Part shown: piece after piece, positions 35,076-42,712 of the stretch
How positions within the stretch are numbered: position 1 is the stretch's first letter
Layout: every line of letters begins with the position of its first letter
NCBI RefSeq assembly: GCF_024347655.1
Contig: NZ_AP025514.1
Span: 558,001-622,000, forward strand
Length of the DNA: 64,000 nucleotides
From: Vibrio toranzoniae
Lineage (GTDB): Bacteria > Pseudomonadota > Gammaproteobacteria > Enterobacterales > Vibrionaceae
Direction: 5' to 3'
Notes under the pieces: model-generated
Database searches by the model: none
Seen by the model: the letters and a program-made list of their open reading frames with translations, nothing else
Told to the model about the DNA's origin: nothing
Program-made: the position numbers and the translations under genes

Positions 35076-37416
35076 GTGTTGGATTCTTACTATTGTTGAT
35101 TAGATTGAGTTGATGCTGTCGGTACCACTCATGCAGTTCTTCTAGTGGCATGGGTTTACCAAAGTAATAGCCTTGCAGCATATCGCATTGTGCTTCTTGC
35201 AACCACTGATGCATATCTTTTGTTTCTATACCTTCGGCTGTTACCTTTTTGCCTTGAGCATGGCACAGCCCGATAATCGGTTTCACGATGTTTTGATTAT
35301 CGGTCTTAATCAAGGTATCCAAAAATGCTTTATCCAACTTGATTTTCTGAGTTGGGTACTGCACCAGTTGAGTGATAGAGGTGTAACCAGAGCCAAAGTC
35401 ATCAATCGCTAATCGGTAGCCCATCCTAGACAGCTCGTTGAGCAGAGGGAAGCCTTGCGAATTTGAATAAAAGGTTTCCGTGATTTCAAAATCAATCAAG
35501 CTTGGCGGAATAGTATTCATTTTAGCCTGTTCATCAATGAAGTCAGCAAGGTGTGTGGTTTCAATCCCGGCTGAAGATAAGTTAATCGACAGTTGAATTG
35601 AATGGGTAAATTGAGCCTGAAGTCGATGAAAAGAAGCAAAGGCATTCTGTATCACCCAGCAATCAACCATCTCAAATAACCCTGTTTGCTCGGCAATAGG
35701 AATGAATTCATCGGGCGGAACTAGACCAAGCTGCTTTGAATGCCAACGTAGTAAGACTTCAACGCCAATAATATGGCTTCCTGTTGAATCCATATAGGGC
35801 ATATAAACGAGCTTAAATTCATCATCAAAGTTTTTGTCCCTGAGTGCGCGTTCAATATTTGCTTGGCGTTGAATCACTTTGTCTAAATCTCGTGAATAGT
35901 CAGCAAATTGGTTTTTGCCTGCACGTTTGGCTTGATACATAGCGGTATCAGCATTGGAGAGTAACTTTTCGATTGAGTAACCATCGTTAGGATACGTTGC
36001 AATGCCGATACTGACCGTAATTGGAAAGCTCCCAGACTGAGTAACAAAGCCTTTTTGCAGTGGAGTCAGTAAGTCATCAGAAAACCTATGGGCGATGTTT
36101 CCTCTGTGAGCTGGAGCGTTAATGTACACTACAAATTCGTCTCCTGAGAGTCGTGCGGGCATACAATGAGCCTCGAACTCTGTTTTATAGTGGGTACAAA
36201 TATCGGAGATACGCTTGGCAAAACAGACCAGTATCGAGTCACCGATTTGATGTCCGTATTTGTCGTTTACAAACTTGAAGTTGTCCAAGTCGAAATAGAG
36301 TACCCAAGTTTCGGTGTTGGAGCTTGGTTTCGGAAGAGATTGCTGAACAAAGGTTTGGAACTGATGTCTGTTCGCTATTTGGGTTAATTGATCATTCTCT
36401 GCTAAAAGCTTGGTTTGTTGGTAGGTATTATCTAGCTCTTGGTACATGTCATAAAAACGCTGTGATAGGCGGCCAAGCTCATCGCGAGTGCCCAAGCGTT
36501 CAATGTTCTTGCGCTGCTTTTTTTCTACTTGTTGTAACTGTCGATCGAGTCGTGTTATCGGAGTAATAACATTGCGAGACAAGAGTATCAGCAGTAAAAC
36601 GACAGTGATAAATGCCGATAGTGCAAATGACAAACTTAGCTTGTTCCAAATGGAGTTAAGCTTGTTCTCTAATAGAAACTGTGCAGGATCTACTGTGGCA
36701 TATAGTTCAGGTGCGAGTTTTACTGAATGGGTGACCCCATTTTCTAGAGAAACTGCAACTGGTGTAAAGAACAGGCTTGTTTGATAGTCGAATTCTATTT
36801 GTTTTCTCAACGCAGTAAATTTGTCGAGAGAGACGGATGCGACAACAAAGAACACATCGTTGAATTGATGACTTGTGGTTGGGGAGGCCATTTCATTATC
36901 TAGCATTTCATAGTGGACCAACATTCCCTCCCCTTGAGAGTTTTGTATATAGTTGGTACTCGATGTCTCTAAGGTATCTTGATAATGTTGATCAACGAAC
37001 TCCAATATATTTGCATCAATTTGGGCTAAATAGTCGTCACTATTGTCAGCGTAATAACTGAGTTTACGATCGCTATCGAGTATCGCTAATCCAGTATAAC
37101 TTTCATCGCCATCTTGTAAGAAATATATGGCTTCTTTAAGGTTATTGACCAGTTTAAGATCGCGAGATAAATTTTGTTCCGTGAGAAAGTAACGCTTCAC
37201 CATGTCACTTTGGGTCAAGGTATAAGCGTAGCTATGCAGAAATGACCGAGATTGTCGAAAATGCCCGGCTAACTTCTCCATGTTGAGCTGTAGAACGTTG
37301 TTTTCACGTTTGATGAAGCTGTTTTTCTGAGTTGAATAAATAATATAGCTAGAAGCAGCGGCACTGATCAGGATCACAGGGGCTATCAGTAGTAATATTT
37401 TAGTACTTAGCTTCAT
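35038..37416 (-). CDS. Membrane GGDEF-EAL protein (c-di-GMP synthesis and/or hydrolysis)
   Basis: 792 residues: membrane helix 1 (about 5-25), a periplasmic sensor region of about 230 residues, helix 2 (LSFALSAFITVVLLLILLS, about 260-280), a HAMP-like linker (VITPITRLDRQL), a GGDEF domain (active site SGDEF in RLSGDEFVVYI), and an EAL domain. The EAL signature is EVLLRW; ITETF, DDFGSGYT and the lysine of KIKLDKAF are kept. Both domains retain their key acidic residues, so either activity is possible. I take the ATG at 37416; a GTG at 37431 would add five residues. It overlaps yjjX by 38 bp. Confidence 0.92.
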   Translation of the reverse strand: MKLSTKILLLIAPVILISAAASSYIIYSTQKNSFIKRENNVLQLNMEKLAGHFRQSRSFLHSYAYTLTQSDMVKRYFLTEQNLSRDLKLVNNLKEAIYFLQDGDESYTGLAILDSDRKLSYYADNSDDYLAQIDANILEFVDQHYQDTLETSSTNYIQNSQGEGMLVHYEMLDNEMASPTTSHQFNDVFFVVASVSLDKFTALRKQIEFDYQTSLFFTPVAVSLENGVTHSVKLAPELYATVDPAQFLLENKLNSIWNKLSLSFALSAFITVVLLLILLSRNVITPITRLDRQLQQVEKKQRKNIERLGTRDELGRLSQRFYDMYQELDNTYQQTKLLAENDQLTQIANRHQFQTFVQQSLPKPSSNTETWVLYFDLDNFKFVNDKYGHQIGDSILVCFAKRISDICTHYKTEFEAHCMPARLSGDEFVVYINAPAHRGNIAHRFSDDLLTPLQKGFVTQSGSFPITVSIGIATYPNDGYSIEKLLSNADTAMYQAKRAGKNQFADYSRDLDKVIQRQANIERALRDKNFDDEFKLVYMPYMDSTGSHIIGVEVLLRWHSKQLGLVPPDEFIPIAEQTGLFEMVDCWVIQNAFASFHRLQAQFTHSIQLSINLSSAGIETTHLADFIDEQAKMNTIPPSLIDFEITETFYSNSQGFPLLNELSRMGYRLAIDDFGSGYTSITQLVQYPTQKIKLDKAFLDTLIKTDNQNIVKPIIGLCHAQGKKVTAEGIETKDMHQWLQEAQCDMLQGYYFGKPMPLEELHEWYRQHQLNLINNSKNPTHEIRRHCITEPS

Positions 37417-37763
37417 AGTTAATGACAACACTATTTATAATTCAGCGCTTGAGTTTATGTTACTTAATGTTCACTCGCTATTAATTAAACGTAGTTCGAT
37501 GCATTCCTGTGAAGGGAATTAGATTTTTGTTCTATTGTTAGCGATGTCATGAATGAAAGGCGTAATTGGATAGCAAGATTTGCGAGGTGAGGGGGGGCTG
37601 CAGGCCTGAGAACAGCCTACTAACGAATAAATAATTGATATATAACGAAATATCACTTCTGTCTTTCGCCCAATATGTTCAGTTATTGCGTTAGCAGCGA
37701 GCTTATTTTATTTATTGACCTACAGTAGGCGAAATACTCCGCCTACTACTCGTAGATGAATGC
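37417..37763. other. Intergenic region between pheA and the GGDEF-EAL gene
   Basis: 347 bp. The left part must carry the GGDEF-EAL promoter. A G7 run occurs at about 37592, followed by a small GGCTG/CAGCC hairpin. Near pheA an inverted repeat AGTAGGCG / CGCCTACT (37724-37746) could end pheA transcription, though it lacks a T tail. No gene is visible. Confidence 0.45.
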
Positions 37764-38939
37764 TTACGATAACTTAACCTGAGTCGCTTTGATGTTTTCA
37801 CTTGGGTAACAACCCAATACTTTCAAGTGACGAGTAATGGCTGTCAGTTCGGTTATTGCTTGTTGCATCTTATCTGAATCCAGGTGTGCTTCTAAATCCA
37901 CATAGAACATCTCTTCCCACGGGTTACCCATGATAGGACGAGACTCCAGTTTCGTCATATTGATACCTAAGCGCTGTAAAATCAGTAGTGTTTCGACTAA
38001 AGAACCTGCCTCTTGAGAGGTCGACATGATCAGTGTCGTTTTTGCAGGGATTTGAGTCGACACTTCAACAGGTTTACGAGCTACTACGATGAAACGAGTA
38101 TGGTTTTCAGTTTGGTTTGCAATATTGCCTTGGATTGCTTGTAGGCCGTAAAGCTTTCCGCTAGATGCATTACCAATAGCGGCAACATCATCGCCATCTA
38201 GCTCTTTTACTTTTTTCATTGCATCAGCGGTGCTTGCGCATGACTCGAGGTTCACCCCTTTAAGACGACTTAAAAATTCGCTGCATTGCTGATGGGGCTG
38301 TGGGTGCGAATAGAGTGTTTTGATGTCTTCCAAACGAATATCACTCTTCGCCACTAGGCAGTGTTCGATTGGTTGGGAAAGCTCACCAACGATGTAAAGC
38401 GTCGTGTGTTGCAGTAGATCATAGACTTCGTTAATTGAACCAGAGCTGGTGTTCTCGATAGGCAGTACACCGTAGTCGGCGTGACCTGATTCTACAGTTG
38501 ATGCTACCTCTTTGAAATGATTACAGTTTAGCTCAATTAACTCCATATTTTTTCGGCTAAAATATTCACGGCTTGCCAGGTGAGAGTATGATCCTTTAGA
38601 ACCTAAGAACGCAACACGAGCGAGTGGCTTACGACTTTGTGGGTTCGCAAGATTTTGCAAGTATGACTGTTGCAGCAACACGGAATCTTCGATGATAGTG
38701 TGGAATAGCTTAGTGATGTACTGCGCGTCTAATTCGTATTTATTTTTACCGTTGTTGATCAGCTTTACTAATAGTTGTTGCTCTCGTACTGCGTCTCGAA
38801 CAGGCTTTGATGTTTCTACTTTGCTTTTCGCTACTTCGATACTTAGCTTGCGTCGTTCTGAAAGTAATTTCAGTAGTTCGTCGTCTAAATCATTTAGGCG
38901 AAGGCGGATATCATCCAGTGAAATTGAGCAGTCAGTCAT
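37764..38939 (-). CDS. pheA: Bifunctional chorismate mutase / prephenate dehydratase PheA
   Basis: 391 residues. An AroQ chorismate mutase (IRLRLNDLDDELLKLLSERRKLSIEVAKSK, residues about 8-37, given here in pieces) is followed by a prephenate dehydratase domain. That domain carries VAFLGSKGSYSHLA and the catalytic Thr of NHTRFIVV. A C-terminal ACT domain with GSLVETLL and ESRP binds phenylalanine for feedback inhibition. It makes phenylpyruvate for phenylalanine synthesis. A Phe-rich leader peptide and attenuator lie directly upstream. In E. coli pheA and tyrA-aroF are adjacent; here they are 9 kb apart. Confidence 0.97.
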   Translation of the reverse strand: MTDCSISLDDIRLRLNDLDDELLKLLSERRKLSIEVAKSKVETSKPVRDAVREQQLLVKLINNGKNKYELDAQYITKLFHTIIEDSVLLQQSYLQNLANPQSRKPLARVAFLGSKGSYSHLASREYFSRKNMELIELNCNHFKEVASTVESGHADYGVLPIENTSSGSINEVYDLLQHTTLYIVGELSQPIEHCLVAKSDIRLEDIKTLYSHPQPHQQCSEFLSRLKGVNLESCASTADAMKKVKELDGDDVAAIGNASSGKLYGLQAIQGNIANQTENHTRFIVVARKPVEVSTQIPAKTTLIMSTSQEAGSLVETLLILQRLGINMTKLESRPIMGNPWEEMFYVDLEAHLDSDKMQQAITELTAITRHLKVLGCYPSENIKATQVKLS

Positions 38940-38957
38940 AAATGTGTCCTTATAAAA

Positions 38958-38982
38958 AAGCCTCCCTAATGTGGGAGGCTTC
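38958..38982 (-). terminator. pheA attenuator (terminator form)
   Basis: On the pheA transcript AAGCCTCCC / GGGAGGCTT with a 6-base loop and a run of T ends 19 bp before the pheA ATG. An upstream segment CGGAGGCT (39018-39025 on the minus strand) can pair with the first arm AGCCTCCC instead, giving the antiterminator. Confidence 0.88.
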
Positions 38983-39027
38983 TTGTTCGTTTTTGACTTG
39001 TTTTTCTAAAACGACCTAGCCTCCGAT

Positions 39028-39075
39028 TTACGGAAGAAAAAAGAAGTCAAAAATAAACAAAGATTGAGTGTGCAT
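39028..39075 (-). CDS. pheL: pheA leader peptide PheL
   Basis: A 15-codon frame reading MHTQSLFIFDFFFLP, then TAA, with five Phe codons among ten. It precedes a transcript segment that can form alternative hairpins and a terminator, the classic attenuation layout of enteric pheA (E. coli PheL is [15 protein letters not shown]). Ribosome stalling at the Phe codons when charged tRNA-Phe is scarce would free CGGAGGCT to form the antiterminator. It lies between raiA and pheA, as in E. coli. Confidence 0.88.
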   Translation of the reverse strand: MHTQSLFIFDFFFLP

Positions 39076-39136
39076 AAAAAGTGATTGTTTTATGAATGTT
39101 TAAACACAATAAGCAAGCGAGCAACGAGCGTCAAGC

Positions 39137-39167
39137 AAAAAAATAGCGCCCTGAGGCGCTATTTTTT
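39137..39167 (-). terminator. Terminator of raiA
   Basis: AAATAGCGCC / GGCGCTATTT with a 4-base loop, flanked by A- and T-runs, 17 bp after the raiA stop. Confidence 0.9.
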
Positions 39168-39183
39168 AATCTGTTATCTTTCC

Positions 39184-39519
39184 TTATTCTACTTCAGCTT
39201 CTAGCTCTTCGATTTCAGGCTTTTCAGCGCGGCGTGCTTCAGGTTTATGGCGCAGCTTATTGAGTTGACGCTCTAATTTTTGTTCTACTTCGTTGATAGC
39301 TACGTAGAGGTCGTCATGAATTGATGAAGCAACAAGTTGGCCTTTTGGCACCGTTAGAACGGCTTCAAATTTTTTCTTCTTGTTTGGTTCTTCACTAAAG
39401 CTCGCTTGGCAGCCAATGATGTCTACTTGCCATTTATCCAGCTTCTTAAATTTGCTTTCTATGTGATCACGGATTGCAGAGGTAATGTCGATATTTTTAC
39501 CAGTGATATTTATTTTCAT
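39184..39519 (-). CDS. raiA: Ribosome-associated inhibitor / hibernation factor RaiA (YfiA)
   Basis: A 111-residue short-form hibernation factor (PF02482) that binds the 30S subunit between A and P sites in stationary phase or stress. It starts MKINITGKNIDITSAIRDHIE, has the basic helix EVEQKLERQLNKLRHKPEARR, and ends in an acidic tail (EKPEIEELEAEVE). The tail is the feature that separates RaiA from Hpf. Position between bamD and pheL-pheA is the E. coli order. It carries its own promoter region in the 467 bp upstream and its own terminator. Confidence 0.94.
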   Translation of the reverse strand: MKINITGKNIDITSAIRDHIESKFKKLDKWQVDIIGCQASFSEEPNKKKKFEAVLTVPKGQLVASSIHDDLYVAINEVEQKLERQLNKLRHKPEARRAEKPEIEELEAEVE

Positions 39520-39986
39520 AGAAGTTTTCCTCTGTTGTATCCCTCATGGGTTAACTTCAGATTACGTCTTTTAGGAATAAAGAATGTGATGTAGATCTTG
39601 TTTTTGTTGGGTGAAATGAGCATTAAAATCAAATGTGATCTCACGCAAGTCTTGGTGTCTTTTTGTTGGAAAATACTTGTTATCCCTATGAAAAACGATA
39701 ACTTGGAAACGAGGTTGCGCTAAAAATTTATACGGTTTTTAGGGGCGTTTTATCGCTTTTTGAAAGTGTTTGGTGAAAGCTTTCTCAACCGATCTTTATG
39801 ACTTAAATCACAACAAAGAAGCCCCTGAATTTAGTAAGCAAAAGCCGCACAAGAAACTTGTGCGGCTTTTGTGTTTTCTAAGCCTCGCCTGTCGGTACTG
39901 TGATTAGTAAGCTCTGTGACAGGACGCTGGCTAATCGTCTCAGGATGACAAATAGGTGCGCTTTTTAAATTTATATAATTAATTGA
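39520..39986. other. Intergenic region between bamD and raiA
   Basis: 467 bp holding the bamD terminator at 39840-39871 and the presumed raiA promoter. A GTTATC / GATAAC inverted repeat lies at about 39678-39702. TATGA-CTTAAA-TCACA (39797-39812) resembles a CRP site at nine of ten positions but is about 280 bp from raiA. No gene is visible. Confidence 0.4.
39840..39871 (-). terminator. Terminator of bamD
   Basis: AAAAGCCGCACAAG / CTTGTGCGGCTTTT with a 3-base loop, 116 bp downstream of the bamD stop. Confidence 0.85.
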
Positions 39987-40715
39987 TTAAGGTAGTGGGT
40001 TTAGCTCAATTAATTTCTCTGTTCTTGCTACCGCATCTTCTAGACCAATTTTTTTATAAGCTTTTAGCTGTATTTCTAAAGACTTACGGGCTGCAATGGT
40101 ATCTGGGTAAGTCTTTTGTAGCTCTTGTGTGCGGTTTACTGCTGCAATCCACGCTTCACGCCTTAGGTAGAAATCAGCCGTTGCTAGGTCATATTCCGCT
40201 AGGCGGTTTTTAAGTGCAAACATGCGTTTTTGTGAATCTTCAGCATAAGGGCTGCTAGGGAAGCGTTCGAGCAATCGCTTGAAATCAGCAAAGGCAAGCT
40301 TCACTGGTTCTGGATCTCGGTCACTTCGATCGATATTAAAAATATCGTGCATGAAATTTCGATCTTGCGCCATGTGCGTTAAGCCGCGCATGTAAAGAAC
40401 CCAATCTTGTTTTTCATGAGTTGGGTTTAAGCGTAGGAATCGTGAGATGGTGGCAAGTCCGAGTGCCAAGTCATCATTTTTGTAGTACGCGTAAATCAGA
40501 TCGAGCTGTACTTGCTCGGAATAGGCGCCGAAGGGATAGCGAGAGTCTAAGGCTTCTAGCTTTTCGATTGCAGAAAGCCAGCTACCGCTCTGCAGTGACT
40601 CTTGAGCGTCAGAGTAGAGAACCGATGGTGGTACATCTGGCACTATCTCTTCACTACTTGAACAACCAACCAAGAGTGATACGGCTAATAGACCCGATAA
40701 AGTAAGGTGTTTCAT
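39987..40715 (-). CDS. bamD: Outer-membrane assembly lipoprotein BamD
   Basis: A 242-residue essential lipoprotein of the BAM complex that works with BamA to insert beta-barrel proteins into the outer membrane. The signal peptide ends in a lipobox (SLLVGCSSS, Cys near residue 18). The mature part is five TPR repeats (for example YPFGAYSEQVQLDLIYAYYK and FPSSPYAEDSQKRMFALKNR, each one repeat). It is divergent from rluD with 137 bp between the genes, as in E. coli. Confidence 0.96.
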   Translation of the reverse strand: MKHLTLSGLLAVSLLVGCSSSEEIVPDVPPSVLYSDAQESLQSGSWLSAIEKLEALDSRYPFGAYSEQVQLDLIYAYYKNDDLALGLATISRFLRLNPTHEKQDWVLYMRGLTHMAQDRNFMHDIFNIDRSDRDPEPVKLAFADFKRLLERFPSSPYAEDSQKRMFALKNRLAEYDLATADFYLRREAWIAAVNRTQELQKTYPDTIAARKSLEIQLKAYKKIGLEDAVARTEKLIELNPLP

Positions 40716-40852
40716 GTCAGGCGTCGATTCCTTGAATTAAATATTTCGTAAGCTTCCGTTACTTTCTAACCAGTAACAGATACAATGATGCAATTATTCT
40801 ATTTTATCCATACTAATGGGTATTAGTCTCACGGTTTTTAAAAAAGTTCGAT

Positions 40853-41827
40853 ATGGCTCAGCAGATCACATTAACAGACACAGTAAAAAGCAGCCAGTTA
40901 GGTCAACGTTTAGACCAAGCTGTCGCTGAACTATTTACCGATTTTTCTCGCTCTCGTATTAAAGAGTGGCTTCTTGATGGCAAAATCCAAGTGGATGGTG
41001 AAGTTATCACTAAGCCACGTGTTAAGGTTTTAGGTGGTGAGGAGATCATCTTGCAAGCTGAACTTGCAGATGAAGAGCGCTGGGAAGCACAAGATATTCC
41101 TTTAGACATTGTTTATGAAGATGATGACTTATTGGTGATCAATAAACCTCGCGATCTGGTTGTACACCCGGGAGCAGGCACGCCGGATGGAACCATACTA
41201 AACGCATTGCTTTTCCATTATCCTCAGATCGCAGAAGTACCTCGTGCGGGTATTGTGCACCGTCTTGATAAAGACACCACTGGCCTTATGGTCGTGGCTA
41301 AAACGGTTCCAGCTCAAACTCGTTTAGTGCGTGCTCTTGCTAAGCGTCGTATCACTCGTGAATATGAAGCCATTGCAATTGGTAAAATGACCGCTGGTGG
41401 TGTAGTAGAGAAGGGCATTAGCCGTCATGCAACTAAGCGTACATTAATGGACGTGAACGAATTAGGAAAGCCTGCGGTAACTCACTATCGTGTTGCAGAA
41501 CACTTCCGTGAGCATACTCGTATTCGCTTACGTCTAGAAACGGGTCGTACTCACCAAATCCGTGTTCATATGTCATACCTTCAGCACCCGCTGCTAGGTG
41601 ATGTTGCATACGGTGGTCGTGCTCGTATTCCAAAAGGTGCATCTGAAGAACTAACGACAATGATTCGTTCTTTTGACCGCCAAGCACTACACGCCGTTAT
41701 GCTTAAATTTGTTCACCCTATTACAGGTGAAGAAGTTGAATTTCACGCTCCTGTGCCAAATGACATGGTCGTGATGGCTGAAGCGTTACGTGTTGATGCT
41801 CGCGAAAACTTAGAAGACGACATTTAA
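40853..41827 (+). CDS. rluD: 23S rRNA pseudouridine synthase RluD
   Basis: A 324-residue enzyme that makes pseudouridines at 1911, 1915 and 1917 of 23S rRNA helix 69. An N-terminal S4 domain (LDQAVAELFTDFSRSRIKEWL) is followed by the catalytic domain with Asp139 in HRLDKDTTGLMVVAKT, the same residue number as in E. coli. ETGRTHQIRVHM and HPLLGDVAYGG are further family motifs. The stop is 2 bp before pgeF. One of its substrates is the 23S rRNA encoded at 48-51 kb. Confidence 0.97.
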   Translation: MAQQITLTDTVKSSQLGQRLDQAVAELFTDFSRSRIKEWLLDGKIQVDGEVITKPRVKVLGGEEIILQAELADEERWEAQDIPLDIVYEDDDLLVINKPRDLVVHPGAGTPDGTILNALLFHYPQIAEVPRAGIVHRLDKDTTGLMVVAKTVPAQTRLVRALAKRRITREYEAIAIGKMTAGGVVEKGISRHATKRTLMDVNELGKPAVTHYRVAEHFREHTRIRLRLETGRTHQIRVHMSYLQHPLLGDVAYGGRARIPKGASEELTTMIRSFDRQALHAVMLKFVHPITGEEVEFHAPVPNDMVVMAEALRVDARENLEDDI

Positions 41828-41829
41828 TC

Positions 41830-42570
41830 ATGTCGATGATCATCCCTAACTGGAATGCCCCCCAAAACGTCAAAGCGTTTGCTTCGACGCGTGTTGGTGG
41901 TTTTTCTAGCGATGCGTATCAAGGTTTAAACTTAGGTACACATGTTGGGGATGATGCTTCATTTGTTGAAAACAATAGAGTATGGCTCAAGCAACAAGCT
42001 AACATGCCTGCTTCACCGATATGGTTAAATCAAACTCACTCAACAGATGTCGTTACGGTTTTAGAACCGACGACAGATATTATCGATGCTGATGGTGCAT
42101 TTACCACTGCAAAAGGTGTTGTATGCTCTGCGATGACGGCCGATTGTTTACCGGTTATCCTCACTGATACTAACGGTACGCAAGTTGCTGCGGTTCATGC
42201 AGGTTGGCGTGGTCTTGCTGGTGGTATTCTTGAAAATGCAGTCGCAAAGTTCTCAAGTATTGATAAGGCTAACCAAGTTATCGCTTGGCTTGGTCCTGCT
42301 ATTGGTGAGGATGTGTTTGAGGTAGGTAACGATGTATTGGACGCTTTTGTTCGTTTTGACCCTCAAGCGAAATTAGCATTTAAAGCCAAATCTGAACCTG
42401 GCAAGTGGTTAGCAAACATGTCTCAACTCGCGACTCAACGATTACATAAAGCTGGCGTGACTTCAGTGACAGATTCGAATCTGTGTACATACGCTGATTC
42501 AGATGCTTTCTATTCTTATCGTCGAGATGGTATTACTGGGCGTCAGGCTACTTTTATTTGGTTAGAGTAA
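41830..42570 (+). CDS. pgeF: Peptidoglycan editing factor PgeF (YfiH, multicopper-oxidase-like/laccase-domain)
   Basis: 246 residues of the DUF152/YfiH family. Members bind zinc through NQTHS, TADCLPV and HAGWRGL, all present here. E. coli PgeF prevents misincorporation of amino acids (L-Ser) at position 1 of the peptidoglycan stem; older annotation calls it polyphenol oxidase, and mammalian relatives are purine nucleosidases. It starts 2 bp after rluD and precedes clpB, the E. coli order. Confidence 0.94.
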   Translation: MSMIIPNWNAPQNVKAFASTRVGGFSSDAYQGLNLGTHVGDDASFVENNRVWLKQQANMPASPIWLNQTHSTDVVTVLEPTTDIIDADGAFTTAKGVVCSAMTADCLPVILTDTNGTQVAAVHAGWRGLAGGILENAVAKFSSIDKANQVIAWLGPAIGEDVFEVGNDVLDAFVRFDPQAKLAFKAKSEPGKWLANMSQLATQRLHKAGVTSVTDSNLCTYADSDAFYSYRRDGITGRQATFIWLE

Positions 42571-42641
42571 CCTCTAGCGACCGCAAAAGGCCACCCAGCT
42601 CATTTATATTTTCATATAAGCTCTATTCTTCATTCTTATCC

Positions 42642-42670
42642 CTTGAAAACCCTCGCTCTCGTATCCATCT
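42642..42670 (+). promoter_or_regulatory. Sigma-32 (heat-shock) promoter candidate for clpB
   Basis: CTTGAAA at 42642-42648, 14-bp spacer, then ATCCATCT at 42663-42670, against the consensus CTTGAAA / CCCCATNT. It lies 43 bp before the clpB ATG. Confidence 0.65.
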
Positions 42671-42712
42671 TTTAGTCATAAGATCAATATCTCTAAGAGT
42701 AAGAAGGTTGAT

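Noticed and set aside
28490..37730. Shared palindrome CCTACAGTAGGC at 28491 and 37719, after tyrA and near the end of pheA
   Set aside because: A 12-base match between two places in 64 kb is expected by chance many times over; context differs and no third copy was seen.
39797..39812. CRP-like site TATGA-N6-TCACA between bamD and raiA
   Set aside because: It is nine of ten in match but about 280 bp from raiA and next to the bamD terminator; too weak to list as a regulatory site of either gene.
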